Source: an uncultured Chromatiaceae bacterium
Lineage (GTDB): Bacteria > Pseudomonadota > Gammaproteobacteria > Enterobacterales > Alteromonadaceae
Reading direction: 5' to 3'
Length of the DNA stretch: 7,154 nt
Assembly (NCBI GenBank): GCA_946481195.1
Contig: CAMLNG010000187.1
Coordinates: 1 to 7,154 of the forward strand
This document shows, in pieces, positions 5,969-7,154 of this stretch. The notes beneath the pieces are model-generated. The model was not told where the DNA came from. It saw only the letters and a program-made list of their open reading frames with translations, and ran no database searches. The first letter of the stretch is position 1. Every line of letters begins with the position of its first letter. A program made the translations under genes and the position numbers.

Positions 5969-7154
5969 ATGCGATCTACCCGATTTCTTGCTCAGAGTAC
6001 CGGCCTGCTGCTGGCCGTTGCCGTCGCTGCGCCGGCGCTTGCTGCCAACCCTCAGGCAGCTGAGGCGGCCAGCAGCGTCAACACTGGTACAAACGCTGCC
6101 GGCTTAGCAAAAGTTGCGTGGCCTTATGTCAACACCGGCTTGCCGCGTGACCCGCAGCTGGAACATTTGCTTGATCAAATTCTGGCGCGGATGACGTTGG
6201 GGCAAAAAGTGGCGCAGATGATCCAGCCAGAAATTGGTTATCTGTCCGTCGCGCAAATGCGCAAATATGGTTTTGGCTCTTACCTCAATGGCGGCAACAC
6301 TGCGCCTTACGGCAAAAAACGCGCGCCGGCATCGGTTTGGCTGAAATACGCTGATGAAATGTACGAAGCGTCCGTAGACGCCAGCCTGGATGGCAGCCGT
6401 ATTCCGGCGATCTGGGGCACTGATGCGATGCACGGCCACAGCAATGTGTTTGGCGCCACGTTATTCCCCCACAATATTGGCCTCGGTGCTGCCCGCGACC
6501 CTGAACTTATTCACCGCATCGGCGTGGCAACCGCCAAAGAAGTCGCGGCCACCGGCATTGAATGGAGCTTTGCACCCACTGTTGCCGTGGTGCGCGACGA
6601 CCGCTGGGGCCGCACTTATGAAAGTTACTCGGAAGATCCGGCAATAGTGCAGGCTTATGCCGGTCAGATGGTGTCTGGGCTGCAGGGCACTTTGGCCCGG
6701 GATTTTTTACAGGGCGCCGGCCGGATCGCCACCGCCAAACATTTTGTCGGTGACGGTGGCACGGCAAAAGGCGTCGATCGCGGCGACACCCTGATTGACG
6801 AGCAGGGCTTGCGTGACATTCATGCCGCCGGTTACAAAACCGCGATCGCTGCCGGCGTGCAGTCGGTGATGGTGTCGTTTAACAGCTGGAACGGCAAGCG
6901 GCTGCATGGCCACCAGTATCTGCTGACCGACGTGCTGAAAACACAGATGGGATTTGACGGTTTTGTTGTCAGTGACTGGAACGGCCACACTTTTGTTGAA
7001 GGCTGCGATTTAACCCAATGCGCCGGCGCTATTAATGCCGGCGTCGATGTGCTGATGGTGCCGGAACATTTTGAAGCCTTTTATCACAACACGGTCCGTC
7101 AGGTGGAACAGGGCATTATTCCACAGGCACGGATAGACGATGCGGTGCGACGCT
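5969..7154 (+). CDS. Exported glycoside hydrolase family 3 protein (exo-beta-glucosidase/glucanase type), 5' part
   Basis: The first 395 codons of a GH3 enzyme, still open at the window end; family members of this type are usually about 800-860 residues, so roughly half is missing. GH3 enzymes release glucose from non-reducing ends of beta-glucans or oligosaccharides by a retaining mechanism. A signal peptide (1-25, cleavage after ALA) predicts a periplasmic location. The (beta/alpha)8 domain shows IWGTDAMHGHSN (148-159), where Asp152 is a substrate-binding residue; RDDRWGRTYESYSEDP (209-224); KHFVGDGGT (257-265) with the conserved Lys-His pair; and GFVVSDWNG (331-339), whose Asp336 (codon 6974-6976) is the catalytic nucleophile. 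The motif set resembles marine ExoP-like exo-1,3/1,4-beta-glucanases. The acid/base residue, usually in the second domain, lies beyond the window. AAGGA (5957-5961) is 7 nt before the ATG. The gene sits 109 bp after the receptor, separated from it by a terminator. Exact linkage specificity is unknown. Confidence 0.94.
   Translation, partial: MRSTRFLAQSTGLLLAVAVAAPALAANPQAAEAASSVNTGTNAAGLAKVAWPYVNTGLPRDPQLEHLLDQILARMTLGQKVAQMIQPEIGYLSVAQMRKYGFGSYLNGGNTAPYGKKRAPASVWLKYADEMYEASVDASLDGSRIPAIWGTDAMHGHSNVFGATLFPHNIGLGAARDPELIHRIGVATAKEVAATGIEWSFAPTVAVVRDDRWGRTYESYSEDPAIVQAYAGQMVSGLQGTLARDFLQGAGRIATAKHFVGDGGTAKGVDRGDTLIDEQGLRDIHAAGYKTAIAAGVQSVMVSFNSWNGKRLHGHQYLLTDVLKTQMGFDGFVVSDWNGHTFVEGCDLTQCAGAINAGVDVLMVPEHFEAFYHNTVRQVEQGIIPQARIDDAVRR

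Noticed and set aside
6104..6988. Several open frames on both strands within the hydrolase region
   Set aside because: The frame beginning at 5969 carries a signal peptide and all GH3 motifs and stays open to the window end; the others are shadows.

Overview
The window reads as Gram-negative gammaproteobacterial DNA. An outer-membrane TonB-dependent receptor and exported proteins with ordinary Sec signal peptides show the cell type. The polysaccharide glycosyltransferases and the receptor/beta-glucosidase pairing look most like a marine or freshwater Alteromonadales-type bacterium (for example near Rheinheimera or Alishewanella). That placement is an impression from protein style, not a database result. 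All five genes lie on the + strand.

Left part (1-2829): the end of an exopolysaccharide, capsule or O-antigen biosynthesis cluster. It begins inside a PaaK/CapK-like adenylate-forming enzyme (C-terminal 263 residues). A GT4 glycosyltransferase follows, overlapping it by 8 bp and probably translationally coupled. After a 232-bp AT-rich gap comes a WecG/TagA/CpsF (GT26) glycosyltransferase. This part is AT-rich in places (hand count for 961-1020: 22 G+C of 60), whereas the right part is GC-richer (4381-4440: 40 of 60). A surface-polysaccharide cluster of different ancestry from the flanking chromosome would look like this.

Middle (2830-3150): 321 bp without a convincing gene. It holds a pyrimidine-rich tract and then a T-free, C/A-rich leader just before the next gene.

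Right part (3151-7154): a probable carbohydrate-scavenging locus. A complete 902-residue TonB-dependent receptor is followed by a clear Rho-independent terminator. After that comes the first 395 codons of an exported family 3 glycoside hydrolase (exo-beta-glucosidase/glucanase type), which runs off the window. A reasonable model is that the receptor brings oligosaccharides across the outer membrane and the hydrolase trims them in the periplasm.

I see no RNA gene, CRISPR array, insertion sequence, phage gene or attachment site. I also see no convincing undescribed system: the families are all known. The points most worth a second look are the substituted motif residues in the GT26 enzyme, the adenylating enzyme coupled to a glycosyltransferase, the unusual receptor leader, and the terminator splitting receptor from hydrolase.
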